A DNA stretch of 64,000 nt from Micropterus salmoides (Eukaryota; Chordata; Actinopteri; Centrarchiformes; Centrarchidae). The stretch is from contig NW_024041039.1 of the NCBI RefSeq assembly GCF_014851395.1, positions 2,800,360 to 2,864,359 of the forward strand, given 5' to 3'. Position numbers and translations under genes: made by a program. The number at the start of each line of letters is the position of its first letter. Position 1 is the stretch's first letter. Shown here one piece after another: positions 1 through 10,980 of this stretch. Under the pieces are notes generated by a model. It had not been told where the DNA came from. It ran no database searches and was given only the letters and a program-made list of their open reading frames with translations.

Positions 1-235
1 CCTCCCCTTCCGGTGGACAGCCATGGGACCTTATTGCAGAAAAAAATATGTAAGTTACTCAAAATCGAGAGACAACAAATGTTTTGATCCTGTTTGAATT
101 ATGTCCTGAATAACACATGTGATGTTTGGCAAAAAAGATAATTTAAGTCAAGAAAGTGGCAGGTTGTTGGAAAACTGTAAAAGTACGTAATTACAAAAAC
201 TACAAAAGTCGCAGCTGTGACGTCATAACTTGTTG

Positions 236-880
236 AATTGAACCTGCATTCTATTAAACGGCCAGCAGGGGGCGACTCCTCTGGTTGTAAAATGAAGTCT
301 GGTTCCATTAGAAATAATGGTAAAATGTTTCTACTTGTCAGCTGATTTATTCCCTCAGTAAACACTTTCCTGATGAGTTTCTGGTCTCAGTCGCTAGTTT
401 CAAGTCTTCTTCAACACAGCATGATGTTCATTTAGTAAATTATGGTCCCATTTAGAGGAAAATACAGCAAAAGCAGAGTATGCTTCAGAGCGGGATTATC
501 TATAATTGACAAGTCATTACCATGGCGACCAGTGACTCGCACCCACGGCTCTGTGTAAATTTAACCAGCGCCGTTGAAACAGCTTATTAGGAGTTGGCTG
601 TTGACTGTCTCTGCTGAGTACATTTAGTTTTAAGACTGCTGTTCGCTAGACAAAATTATCAGCCCTGTTAAAATGACAGTTAACATGAATTACAGTTGCA
701 CCTAGCTAAGCAAGCTAGGTAGCGCCATACACAGCCGTTAGCTCCACTGTCTCGTGCAAATATGGTCACGTTCGGTGCCACTGGTTGCAAAAACTCAACA
801 TGGTGGTGGTATCAGCCAAACTTGAGGCTTCAAAACGGCAGTCCACAAACCAACATCCACTTTTTTTACATAGTCTATGG
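236..880 (-). repeat. Dispersed teleost repeat, copy 1 (reverse orientation)
   Basis: Read on the minus strand this stretch matches two other regions of the window, near 26267-26939 and 57170-58160, over most of its length. Shared landmarks are the GTGGATG/GTGGACG block next to a 'tggtttgtgg' motif, a segment around 'actgagaccataaactcatc' and a 'cccctgctggc'-like block. I know this sequence as a very abundant percomorph repeat but cannot give its class with confidence. No terminal inverted repeat is clear here. It holds no coding sequence. The end near position 236 is degenerate. Confidence 0.75.
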
Positions 881-1836
881 ATAAAACACTTGGAGCAACA
901 AAGCAATGAACGTTAGCTAGCATTACAGCACTAACATGTTGGTGACGTATATTTTGCGAGACCAGAGATGTGGTTCATTGAGCGGTTTCAAGCTTCAAGA
1001 TTAGCATATTCACATATTCAGTTTACGATGGTAACTGGCAGAATCATCAATGGAAATGTGAAGTTTTGAAACAATGGGTCCTTGATTTCAGACAGAGGTA
1101 GACAAAGGCAATTTCTCATTTTATATCCAGCGACTTCCGGTTTAGCCTTTCGCTAACTTGAATAAGGGTAAAATAATAATCGTGTGGCTCTTCTAGACTT
1201 TCCAAGTGTTATCGGACCAAATGGATAAAATTCTGATAGCGAAGCGAGTCATTTCACCGGGGTTTTGATGTATCCACCATTTTACTTTACATTGATAGTC
1301 TATTGGAAAATGTCTGGTTTGGAGGAAACGTGAAGACAACAAGCTGACCAATCACAGTGAAGGGGAGGTCAGGTTAAGACGTATAAATAATAATTGGCCT
1401 TTACTATACTTTTTTGTACATGAAGCCTTACAAGCAATGTGTTACTTAGGATTTGAGGACTAACCAATGAGCAATCTCTGGTAAACTTCCTCAAATCCCA
1501 TAAAGAGCAGGACATAACTGCTAACATTGGTCTCATCTGATAGAGTAGGATGCCGGGATGAGGTTGTCCTGCCCACCAACACAGCAGATGCGTCCATCCT
1601 GAGTGCTTGTTTTTTTGAGCGTCACCTAAAATAATGTAGTTAGCTAATGATATGCTAACTTTTTTACAATCTATATTTTGTCACCATAATTGTATAAACT
1701 ATGACTTTCTGTCTGTGAATCGACATTATTACCTGTCCATCCGCCCTGGTAGGGATCCCTCATCTGAGTTTTTTCTATGTTTCCCCTGAGAGAAAATATT
1801 TGGTTTGGGGAGTTTTTCCTCATTCAAACATTCATT
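881..1836. other. No gene seen; fragment of a dispersed repeat at about 1128-1175
   Basis: I see no supportable gene. Positions 1128-1175 ('acttccggtttagcc...' followed by 'gaataagggtaaaat') match the reverse complement of about 6592-6650, so a dispersed repeat fragment is present in both places. The rest looks like unique, AT-rich sequence. Confidence 0.45.
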
Positions 1837-2423
1837 GGCTGTGTCCAAGATGGGAGGCAGTTGCCTCGCTGCCTTACTCCCGTAATAGACAGCTGCCTCA
1901 GAAGGCATCACTTTCAAGTGAAGGCATCTCTGTTAACATTGGTTTCGAACAGCCTTCTAGGGCAGCACACAGCAACGTGTGACGTCACCACGCCGTCTTG
2001 CGTGTCTTCTAGCCTTAGCACCAGCTAACTAGCTACTGAAAAGCCAAATGGCTAACAGACGCCTCAGAAATCATACTTAACAAACTTTCTTGGTTACAGT
2101 CACGGGCTGATATGATAGTTCAGTGTTTAATTGTGAGAAAAGTGAGAAAACTACTAAAAACTTTTAAAAACATATATTTGTATACGAATTGTTTGTTTGT
2201 CCGCCATCTTGGCAGTTTTTTGTAAGATGCTGCAGCTGCGCTGGTTTATGGGTAATAGGCAGCCTAACCATCGATGCTGCCTCCAGAACTTGCCGTTACG
2301 GAGGCAGTGTGAAGGCATCTTAGGATCAAGAGGTGGTTCGAGCTGTTTGGAACAGCACTCGGTGCCTCGCTGTCCTGTTAGACACCTTCTGAGACAGGAG
2401 TTCAGCCCGTTTCAAACACAGCC
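1837..2423. mobile_element. Small TIR element (MITE-like, possibly PIF/Harbinger)
   Basis: The left end reads GGCTGTGTCCAAGATGGG and the reverse complement of the right end reads GGCTGTGTTTGAAACGGG, an imperfect terminal inverted repeat of about 18 bp. ATT lies directly outside both ends (1834-1836 and 2424-2426), consistent with a 3-bp target-site duplication. The inside repeats GAGGCAG/GCCTC-like motifs and has no transposase. TIR shape and 3-bp TSD suggest PIF/Harbinger, but ATT does not fit the usual TWA target, so the class is a guess. Confidence 0.5.
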
Positions 2424-4969
2424 ATTGTTTGAAGCTTTGGGTTTCAAAATGCGATATCAAGCTTTTGTTTAAAGTCCCGTCTAGTCTTTCAAAATTATTG
2501 AAAATTATCTGCACATTACAGTTTTCTTGATTCTTTTTTACATTTTAGAAAGGTCTTAGATGGAAAATCATCTATTTGAAAGTTGAGCCTTAAAACAATC
2601 TCGAAGGTAGCCAATCAGCCATCTCTCTGCCTCCCGCTTCATTTAGCGCCAGTCCAATGAGGTGAGTCCTCCGCGTTGCCTCCATCTGCCCGTTTAATGA
2701 CACTCTGGGAAATGATTAACATTAGCCAGCTCTGCATGAAAGCCTTCCAGCAGCTGTGTTGGATATCCATAATGGTTGGTGGGACGTTATGTGCCGCGCT
2801 GTGTGTTCATTAACCCGGCAGTTGTTTCAGGAAGAATGGGAAACGTGTTTGGAATCCGGGATGGCGTGGGCGCTCGGTGTCTCATGCACGTTCCGCGCAC
2901 GATTGCTGACCCACTTGGAAAGATGTACAATGAAGGAGAACAAAAGATGATGGTAGTAGAAGGTGGAAGGGCCTGTGGTGGCTTTCAGATCGCATGTCAT
3001 CCTACAATGCGGCATGTAAGCTGATACCAGATTCCTACAGGAGCTGCTTCTAGTGCAGGCCCCGGGCCCTCGCAGGTTAATTTTTCCATGCTGCATGTTA
3101 GGCATCACAGAGTGTGTGGAGCTTTGCATCAGAACGTTACAATGAAACATACCTAGATTTGATAACTGCAAATAATGTCAGTATTTGAGCAGTTGAGCGA
3201 ATTTAATAACAGTTATTAATCTCATGCATGGTCCATTCAGTAGCTGTTCTGGAGCTTACAATGATATGTAATGATCAGTTAAGTTCACTGAGTTGTTACA
3301 GGATCTAAGATGTTTAAGTAAAAAAAGGTATCTGTGCACTTTGAGGTTTTCTTGACCATGGTGGGGCATCTGCAGTTCAGTGGGCAAACTCCATCTGCTG
3401 ATGTGAAGTCCAGAACAGCCACTAAATGGAGCTTGTTATTGTTAGATTGTTTTGTTTAAGAACAAAATGAACGTTCGAGCTCAACCTTTTAGCCGACATG
3501 GATGAGAAGTGTTTAGGATGGAGATTTGAAATGTTCGCATTTTAAAGTTCTGCTGAAGTTAATATGAGTTAATTCGGCTGACTTAACTTGACAAATTATG
3601 TTCCAAGGTTACAGTTTGTGTTTGTGGTGTGAGAGAAAAAAAAAAAAAAAAAAGCGAAAGTGAAAATCAGATGTTTGTTGTTTTGGAAACTACTGATTTC
3701 TCCTCTCTCATAAATAGTCAGCCCAAGTCTTAACAGGGCAGAGTAGAATCTCTAGTAAATTTGTCCGCTGTCTCGGTCGCAGTGCGTTTTTCAGATTTCC
3801 CTATGTTGCTTTGAGGTTTTAAAGCAATTTTAATGGCCTTGTTGCTGAAACGTGCTGTACCAGTAGGAGGAATGTCTTTTTACATCTCTAATTACAGCGA
3901 CCAATAACTCTTTAATGCATTTATTATGGGAGTGTTGTATCAAGATAGACTTAAAAATGTGAACTTGTATGTAAAGTTGAGGAATGTAAAGAATATTTTT
4001 GGCACTTTGAAATTGTCTTGTGTTTAAAATGTTGATTTGACAAGCCCATTTCAATGACCTGCAGATGTGGCTCTTATGACTCTGTAAGTTTATTTTATTT
4101 TAACCATTTGTTGTCAACTACTTTCAATTCCTAAACATGACAGGAAGAAAAAAACTTACCATTCTTTAAAAAGGAACAAGTGGATGTCCACTTGTGTTTC
4201 CTACTGTCACCAACTTCAGCCATGGAAAGCTGTCAAAAATACAACCTCAGGAGCTGCATTTGAACGCAGCATTTAGCGATATCAGACTGATATCTGATTG
4301 GACGTCTTGTTGTTCATGTGTGGTCATTCATTGGCTATCCGTAGGCCACATGGCATCAGGTGAGCCAATGAGAAACAAAACTCTTAACAAAGTGTGCATG
4401 AGAGGATTTCAGGAAGTGGATTATTTAGCAGTATTTTAGCAAAAAGAAATGTTTGTAGAGAAAAGGCTGAGATTTACTATGAGCACCTGAGATGTGGAAA
4501 AGGCTGCGTTAGTACTTTGGTGAGTTTTTGGTGAAGTTTCATCGTCACAGTGTTGTTGTTTAATGGCTGCAAATTTGGAATCTTGTTTGTGTGTGAAGAA
4601 TTTAAGTAGAGCAAGTTTTTTTCCACCTGGCTTTTCCAGCTAAGGTGGATGAGTGTCGTTGTAACTTTGCCATGCAATTACACTTGTACTGCTTTGTTGA
4701 AGCTGTTTCATTGGATTGAATATATTTAATATGCATCATGTTATTGTGTCCAACCCTTTGTATCTTCCTGTAATTGTTAAGAGAGGCCCTCTGTGCTCAG
4801 ATGATGAGTGACTGCTGTGATCTTTATATTTCTCAATGGTCTTCAGTAGCAGACAGTAATTGAAGATTTTTTTTGTGATACTGCTTTATACACCAGGTGC
4901 ATACAAAAGATGCGTTCAATAATCCAAAGCAGCAGAGTGTCTTACAGTCTTCCTTAGAATGGCCCAGTT
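2424..4969. other. No gene seen; mostly unique sequence with a poly(A) run
   Basis: No frame looks like a real protein. A run of 18 A lies at 3636-3653. A 9-bp perfect inverted repeat with a 2-bp spacer lies at 4176-4195 (ACAAGTGGA/TCCACTTGT). The block 2690-3010 has higher complexity and G+C than its surroundings and could be conserved noncoding sequence, but this cannot be shown from one genome. Confidence 0.5.
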
Positions 4970-5047
4970 TACAACCCTGTTTCCCAAAAAGTTGGAGCGC
5001 TTTGTAAAATGTAACCACGTTTCAAAAAGATTGGGACCGGGTCATGT

Positions 5048-5550
5048 TTACCACTCTGCTGCATCACCTCTTCTTTTAACATCACTCTGTAAGCATCTGA
5101 GAACTGAGGAGACCGACTGCTGGAATCTGGAAAGTGGAATATTTTCCCAGTCTTGCTTAATGTAGGATTTCAGCTGCTCAACAGTTCGGGGTCTCCTTTG
5201 TCGTATTTCAGGTTCCATAACAAGCCAAACATTTTCCAAGTCTGGACTGCAGGCAGGCCAGTTTAGTAGCCGGACTCTTTTACTGCTGAGCCATGCTGTT
5301 GGAATACATGCAGTATGTGGTTTTGCGTTGTCTTGCTGAAATAAATAAGGCCGTCCCTGAATGAGATGATGTTTACGTAGCAGCATATGTTGCTCCAGTA
5401 CCTGTGTATATCGTTCATCAAGGCATCAATGGTGCCTTCACTAATGTGCAGGTGACCCATGCCATGTGCACTAATGCACCCACATACCATCACGGATGCT
5501 GGCTTTTACACTGTGCACTGATAACAAGCCGGATGGTCCCACTCCTGTAA
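5048..5550 (-). pseudogene. Tc1-like transposase, C-terminal catalytic part (broken)
   Basis: Two overlapping minus-strand frames carry Tc1 transposase. 5048-5386 includes FQQDNAKPHTA, holding the second catalytic Asp, then LNWPACSPDL followed directly by ENVW. The usual motif is SPDLNPIENLW, so NPI has been lost in front of the catalytic Glu. 5263-5493 includes a VCGCISAHGMGHL block, equivalent to the family's VWGC(I/M)S motif. The frame change between them shows at least one frameshift. The product cannot be functional. The N-terminal part of the same gene lies at about 7036-7390. Confidence 0.85.
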
Positions 5551-5642
5551 CAAAAAAGTGATGGCTCCAGCTCCTCGAGTGTTAAGGATTTACTGCTTTC
5601 TCCTCTTACATTATAGGAAATTGAACATATTTGGGCTCTGGG

Positions 5643-6167
5643 AAGAGGTGGAACAAGTACCCAGATCCTTTACTTGGGTAAAAGTAGAAATACCATAGTA
5701 CAAGTAAATTCCTGAATTCAAAATGTTCCTTAAATAAAGGTATGTAAATGTACCTAAACTATCAAAAGTAAGAGTAATCCTTATGCAGAGTGGCTTCTTT
5801 CAATGTATTATATTATTATACAGTAGTATATTATTTTGTTTTCATCACTAACAAGTACATGTAAAAGCATAATTGTTGTAGTTTGTCACTACAGAGCCAA
5901 TTTGAGACATTTGTATTGTGTACTTCTGGGTAGATTAGTAATATAATACTGCATCATATAATTTAAGCATATCATATTTTTATGTAAAAAAACAACTAGT
6001 AACTTTAAGTGTCAATTAAATGTACTGCAGTACAATATAGCACAAGTACAACGTGTCCCTCAGAAGTGTAGTGGGATAGAACTATAAAGCATAGCATAGA
6101 ATTACTCAGGTAAGGTAAAAAAAAAAGTATAGTAACAGTAAATGTACTTAGTTACATTCCACCACTG
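5643..6167 (+). mobile_element. hAT-type MITE with perfect 8-bp TSD
   Basis: The element starts AAGAGGTGGAACAAGTACC and ends in CCACCACTG, matching a very common teleost non-autonomous family whose ends are CAGTGGTGGAA and TTCCACCACTG. GCTCTGGG flanks it on both sides (5635-5642 and 6168-6175), an 8-bp target-site duplication diagnostic of the hAT superfamily. The interior is rich in TACTTAAGTA-like and AAGTAAAAGTA motifs and codes for nothing. It sits inside the sequence that interrupts the Tc1 relic 4972-7751. Confidence 0.85.
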
Positions 6168-6189
6168 GCTCTGGGAAAATATGGCATAC

Positions 6190-6531
6190 ATTTCTGATGT
6201 ACTAGATTATTTAAGTAAATCTGCAAATTAATTTCAGAGAGATTTTACAGATTCAGATTATTAATAAAAAAATATCATCAACAAATGTATATTATAGGTT
6301 AGGCTACCTAGCAGTGTATTGTAAGCCAGTAATATGATATAGTATATTATTCTGAAATGGGCCATTCTGCATAATGAGTATAGCTTTATAGTATATTTAG
6401 ATCTTGTACTTTTTGCACTGGTCTTTAAGCAAACGTTTGAGAGAAGGACTTTTACTTGTAGCAGAGTATTTCTATACTGTGGTATAACAACTTTTACTTA
6501 AATAAAAGATCTGATCTTCTTCCACCACTGG
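6190..6531 (-). mobile_element. hAT-type MITE of the same family, reverse and truncated
   Basis: Read on the minus strand it begins CAGTGGTGGAAGAAGATC and continues with AAGTAAAAGT-type motifs, matching the copy at 5643-6167. The distal end near 6190 fades without a terminal repeat, so this copy is truncated or decayed. Together the two copies form an inverted pair about 20 bp apart. Confidence 0.7.
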
Positions 6532-6670
6532 TGGCAGATGTGTGCAGAGGTGTCACACGTCATGTGAATGTGTATCGCTGATGCCCCAGCTAACATTTTA
6601 CCCCCATTCAAGTTTAGCGAACGGCTAAACAGGAAGTAAGCTTGCTTGGCCTGCAAAAGTCAACACAGTA

Positions 6671-6925
6671 GGCGGCTTTGGCTCAGGAGGTAGAACGGGT
6701 TGCCCACTAATCAGAAGATGGGCCTTTCAATCCCCGGCTCCTCCAGGCTCCATGTCGAAGTGTCCTTGGGCAAGACACTGATCCCCGAATTGCCCCAGAT
6801 GGCTATTCCATTGGTGTATGAATGTTAGTTCTGTTTGAGTGTATGAATGTTGGTGACTGGGTGAATGTCATGTAACAGCGCTTTGAGTGGTTGAAAGACT
6901 AGAAAGACACCATGCAAATACAGAG
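6671..6925 (+). mobile_element. tRNA-derived SINE
   Basis: The head contains a pol III A-box-like TGGCTCAGGAGG (6679-6690) and a degenerate B box near 6722-6733 (family form GGTTCGATCC). The body has the teleost SINE phrases 'gtgtccttgggcaagacac', 'gaatgttggtgactgggtga' and 'gcgctttgagtggt'. A related copy lies at 27634-27838. No clear target-site duplication was found. Confidence 0.7.
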
Positions 6926-7035
6926 GATTTACATTTTATAGAGCTATAGCTCTACTGCCTACGGTGTAGACTCAACAACAAAGTATAAATCAAGCTTTAG
7001 CCTGGAGGAGGCGGGGCTCCTGATTTCCAAAGGTC

Positions 7036-7390
7036 ACGGGATAGTTTTCCACTTTGCCCACAGAATGTGGCAGCTTTTCTGGATCTGGTTTATAAACCGT
7101 TTCCTCTTTGAATGGTTTCAACTTTGTAGAGTTTCAACTTGCATTATGGATGCAGCGACGAGCTGTGTTCACAGACAATGGTTTTTGGAAGTTTTACTCA
7201 GCCCATGCAGTGATGTCCACTACAGAACCATGTCTGTTTCAGATGTAGTGCCATCTGAAAGAGACATGGTTTCCATTCCAGTATTGGTTTTCGGCTTTGA
7301 CCCTTTCCAACAGAGATTTCTGATTCTCTAAATCTTCCACATTTGACATGATGTACTGTAGACAATAGATCCAAAGATTTTTTTTGTAAT
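7036..7390 (-). pseudogene. Tc1-like transposase, N-terminal part (broken)
   Basis: On the minus strand the broken frames include SETDMVL followed by TSLHGLSKTSKNHCL, which matches the N-terminal and linker region of the same transposase whose catalytic part is at 5048-5550. In-frame stops and frame changes are present. Downstream, 7390-7751 is the noncoding end of the element, including 'gttccaccaggtgttttctt'. Confidence 0.7.
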
Positions 7391-7751
7391 TTTACATTGA
7401 GAAGCTTTTCACAGAGTGGTGAAGCCCTTCACATCTTTTCTTCAGAAAGAGTGGGATGCCCTTTTTATGTCATGTTAATTAACTGTATAATGTTCCACCA
7501 GGTGTTTTCTTTTAGCATTTTGCAACTTTGCCAGTTTCTTGTTGCTGCCGTCGCAACTTTTTTGAAACGTGTTGCTGGCATTAAATTTAAAATGGGCATA
7601 TTATTCTCAAACAACATTAACATTTCTCAGTTTCAACATTAAGTTGTCTTTGTGCTATTTTCAATTAAATATGGCGTTTCGTTTTGCACATCATCACATT
7701 CTGTTTCTATTTACATTTTACACAGTGTGCCAACTTTTTAGGAAGACAGTG

Positions 7752-9663
7752 TAGCAAGACATTAGGATGTGACTAATTAAGTTTCTTGTCACCTGGATGG
7801 CAAACCATGCTAAATCCAACTGCATGCTTGGACAACACTAACTGATGACAGGACATCATGGTTTCACGCTCCATTTGATGCTTGTCCTCTTGGATCATTT
7901 AAACGACCAACACAAAGCGGTCTCCGCGGTGACACGAAGGAGGTTTAGCTTGATGTTTAACTGAAGGTCTCTCATCTTCTGCATCCAGACAGACAACTCA
8001 CTGTGGCAGATAATCTGCTGAGAAGATGGATGGCTGCCATACCACAATCACCAGGCATGCCGGAACAGTGGAGCCATAATGTTTCAGGTAAGCAGACTGG
8101 TTCACCGGAGCGAAGACGCTATCATGGACGGATGGACGGGTCTAACCGTAGCAGTTACATTCCAAGTAACAAACATTCTGGTTGCTGCATATAAAATCTC
8201 AAGATATATTAATTATTGCCCTATTTCATAGACAAAAATAAAAAAAATAAGAATTATTTATTAGCAACCACATGTAAGCTCCAGTGAAGTATGCATTGAA
8301 TACAAAAACATACAGCTTAATATAATAGTTATGTTTCAGCCATGTCCAGAATGTGGCTGAAGCAGCTTCTCACAGGTTGTCTGGTTTGATCACTTTATCG
8401 TTGTCGTTAAATCTTGTGGTATGCACAGCCTCACCAAGGCTAACATTTGTTTTGTAATGGACTTCCTAAAAGACCAAAAAGGACCACAGACCAACTGGGA
8501 AAGACTTAAATTGTTTGACTGTTTGCAGAAGTATTTATGAAGATAAAGAGTTACAATTCTAACAAATCTATTACAATATTTATAATTTTGTATTTTCAAA
8601 CTGTGATGTTTTCTATTCAACCTTCCACACATTTAGAGAGGGGGTAAAAATACCAAACATTTGAGTTAACTGAATAAATTCTGTATGAAAAGTCTTAATA
8701 CTACTGAATAATCAGAATCTTACAGAGTGCGCTGAGACATTTTCAGCTGCAGAGTGAACATAAATACTAAAATATCATAGTTACACTTCATATAATATTA
8801 CATTGACATGGCTGAATTGGGCGAGGCTAAGTCACCGTCCGGAGGGTATCCGAGCGCTGACCGCCTTGTCGGGGTATCACAGTAAAATCTGAGGTATTCC
8901 CCGACCTGCTGGTCTGGCGCCACTCCGCTTCCAAACACAATGACTCAGATATAATGAAGCCAGGAGGCTCAATGACTTTCCCTGGCCTCCTCCTGCTTCT
9001 CACACACACCCTGTCTCCACACACACACACACACACACAAACACAAACCTCAGTCCATGCACACCTGTTTTCATCGGATCACCAGCAGCCTGCTTTATTC
9101 TCACACACACACCAAAGTGATGATGAAATACTGCCACAACCACTGCCACTAAACCAGGTCCCTGTGATCCTCTGTGTTGGTAACCAGCTCACGTCCGAAA
9201 GACCACATCACCTTAGGTTTCATTTTTAAAAATTTGAGCAAAATATGAATCAGTGCATCAGCTACTTTCAGGCAAATATATTAAAAAAAGAATACATAAT
9301 GAGTCGAGCTCCAGTAACTCTCATCCATCGAGGGATTCCAGTGCTGCTCCTCACGTAAAATGCCATTTGTGTTATTTTACAGAATGATCCACGTTTACTC
9401 TGTACACCATTGTTGTTTCTGTCGTGCTGGTGGAGTGAAGGCCTGTAACATGTTCCCGTCTAAAGAGAATTTGAACGTGAATGTGAATTAGGTGCATTTC
9501 CATCAACTGGCACATAAACAAGGCTACGGCGTAATCTCGTCCGGGGTATAGGCTATGTTACGCATGACTGTAATAAACACAGTAGAAGAAATATAATTTT
9601 CAAACTGGAAACAACCTCAGTTTTTCTAATTTTGTCGTTTCTATCAGTCTTTTCTAATGCGAT
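7752..9663. other. No confirmed gene; candidate exon and a (CA)n tract
   Basis: Mostly unique sequence. 7989-8087 has exon-like splice signals and is described among the findings. A (CA)11 tract lies at 9018-9039 beside other CA-rich sequence (8997-9120). Frames over the CA tract are simple-sequence artefacts. Confidence 0.5.
9018..9039. repeat. Microsatellite (CA)11
   Basis: Uninterrupted CA dinucleotide repeat, followed by a short imperfect AAACAC continuation. Confidence 0.95.
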
Positions 9664-10174
9664 TGTTACGACCCCCACCAAAGCTCGTTACAAGAGGGGG
9701 TCGAACATAACCAAAGAGTCCAGAAGTAAGACAAAAACATGAGTTTATTGAGATAAACATGAAATTAATTCAAAATTTAACTCAAACAAAACAACAAATC
9801 TGATGGGCTGGCCAAAACAAACAAAAGAAAGGGAAGCCCTCCAGACCAGCCCACAAAGGGCCGTATGATCTGGAGGCTTCCCCTCTACCCTAAACCAATC
9901 CCTAACTAAACAAACAGAAACAAAGCCGCGAAAACTAAACTACCAGTCCCATCAGAAATATAAGAAAAGAACAATAATCAAACAAATCAAACAAATTAGT
10001 CGCAGTCTCAGAGGTGTGCTGCTGCCATGGCTGGAAGGTGGACCAGAGCGAGAGCCAAGCACCCAGTTTCAGTTTCTCCCCTCGTCACCCAGACCTAAAA
10101 CACCTGAGGGGAAAAAAACCACCATCATCTAGAATTGTACATCATGACCAGCAGGGGGGGAGGATAACGTAACA
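9664..10174 (-). mobile_element. Solo LTR with perfect 5-bp TSD
   Basis: The 511-bp unit begins TGTTACG and ends CGTAACA, a perfect 7-bp terminal inverted repeat with canonical TG...CA ends. GCGAT flanks both sides (9659-9663 and 10175-10179), a perfect 5-bp target-site duplication. On the minus strand an AATAAA (9744-9749) lies about 80 bp before the 3' end, as expected for an LTR poly(A) signal. There is no gag-pol and no second LTR, so internal recombination has left a solo LTR. Family is probably Ty3/gypsy or ERV-like; I cannot separate them. Confidence 0.85.
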
Positions 10175-10528
10175 GCGATACTTCACAATGCTCATAAAAA
10201 TACATTGCTGGAAACACAGCTAGTGAGTGGCAAGCTGACATGAACGCCATCTCAACAACAGAAGAAGCGCAACCACGTAGTCAACACCAGTGTATTTGAA
10301 AATCTGTTCAGCCTTATTACATCTTATATTTTTCCAAATTTTCCATCTCAACCAAGCATTTAAAATGTTGTTTCGCTTTCCCCTAGAGTTTCTGCTTTCT
10401 CTTTATGCACACATTTAAAAATTATGTGAATGTGCATGTAACTGCTTCTTAACCAAGTATGATCATTTACATCAATCCAATAGTATTTACATTATCAGCC
10501 TCCGTACAAAAATGACTAACAGTATTCA

Positions 10529-10588
10529 TCCACCCATCCATCCATCCATCCATCGTCCACCGCCTATCCTGTGTACAGGGTCGCGGGG
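10529..10588 (-). mobile_element. 5'-truncated non-LTR retrotransposon tail with 12-bp TSD
   Basis: The 60-bp insert has a CATC repeat at its left end, which is a GATG tail when read on the minus strand, then 'cgcctatcctgtgtacaggg'. TAACAGTATTCA occurs on both sides (10517-10528 and 10589-10600), a 12-bp duplication typical of target-primed reverse transcription. The same family is inserted at 47113-47231. The GATG tail recalls Rex3/RTE-type LINEs, by memory only. Confidence 0.75.
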
Positions 10589-10600
10589 TAACAGTATTCA

Positions 10601-10980
10601 ATTCAGTTTTATTTATCAAGGTAGTTTATTTACCATTAAATCATTAATTGTCATTAATCATCAATTAATAATTACAGCAGTGCACAAGTAACGCAATATC
10701 CACATAGAAATGTAAAACAACAGTAATGATGGTAGAGGAACAGGTATAAATGAAAATAAACTAGGACTAATAACGATAGTAGTATTAATAATAAAAGTAA
10801 AAAGACTCTTAACAATAATAATTGTAGCAGCAGGTGTCGAGCAGGAACATGGGGGTAGTGGGAAGCCCGCAACCACAGATCTAGACCCCATAGCTCCGGA
10901 GCCAGAAACACCTGCAGAAAGCGAAAGGAGAGGAGAGGGAAGAGAAAGCATGAAACTGAAGTTACATGTATCAATAATCC
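10601..10980 (+). repeat. Fragment of an abundant teleost repeat
   Basis: It opens with 'attcagttttatttatc', passes through ATAATAATA-rich sequence and ends with 'ggtgtcgagcaggaacatgg' and 'agaaacacctgcag'. I know this series of motifs from a high-copy fish repeat. Long minus-strand frames here (10661-11016) are Leu-rich and compositional, not genes. Confidence 0.5.

Larger units (their letters stand above)
4972..7751 (-). mobile_element. Old Tc1-like transposon, split by later insertions
   Basis: The two ends are inverted copies of one Tc1-like terminus. The left end is 'caaccctgtttcccaaaaag' at 4972, and the right end closes with 'acagtg' before TA at 7752-7753. TA also precedes the left end at 4970-4971, the expected Tc1/mariner target duplication. 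Transposase remnants run on the minus strand, with the C-terminal half at about 5044-5550 and the N-terminal half at about 7036-7390. About 1.5 kb of unrelated sequence (5551-7035) sits between the halves and holds two hAT-type MITEs and a SINE. Without the insertions the element would be about 1.3 kb, a usual Tc1 size. Confidence 0.75.
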
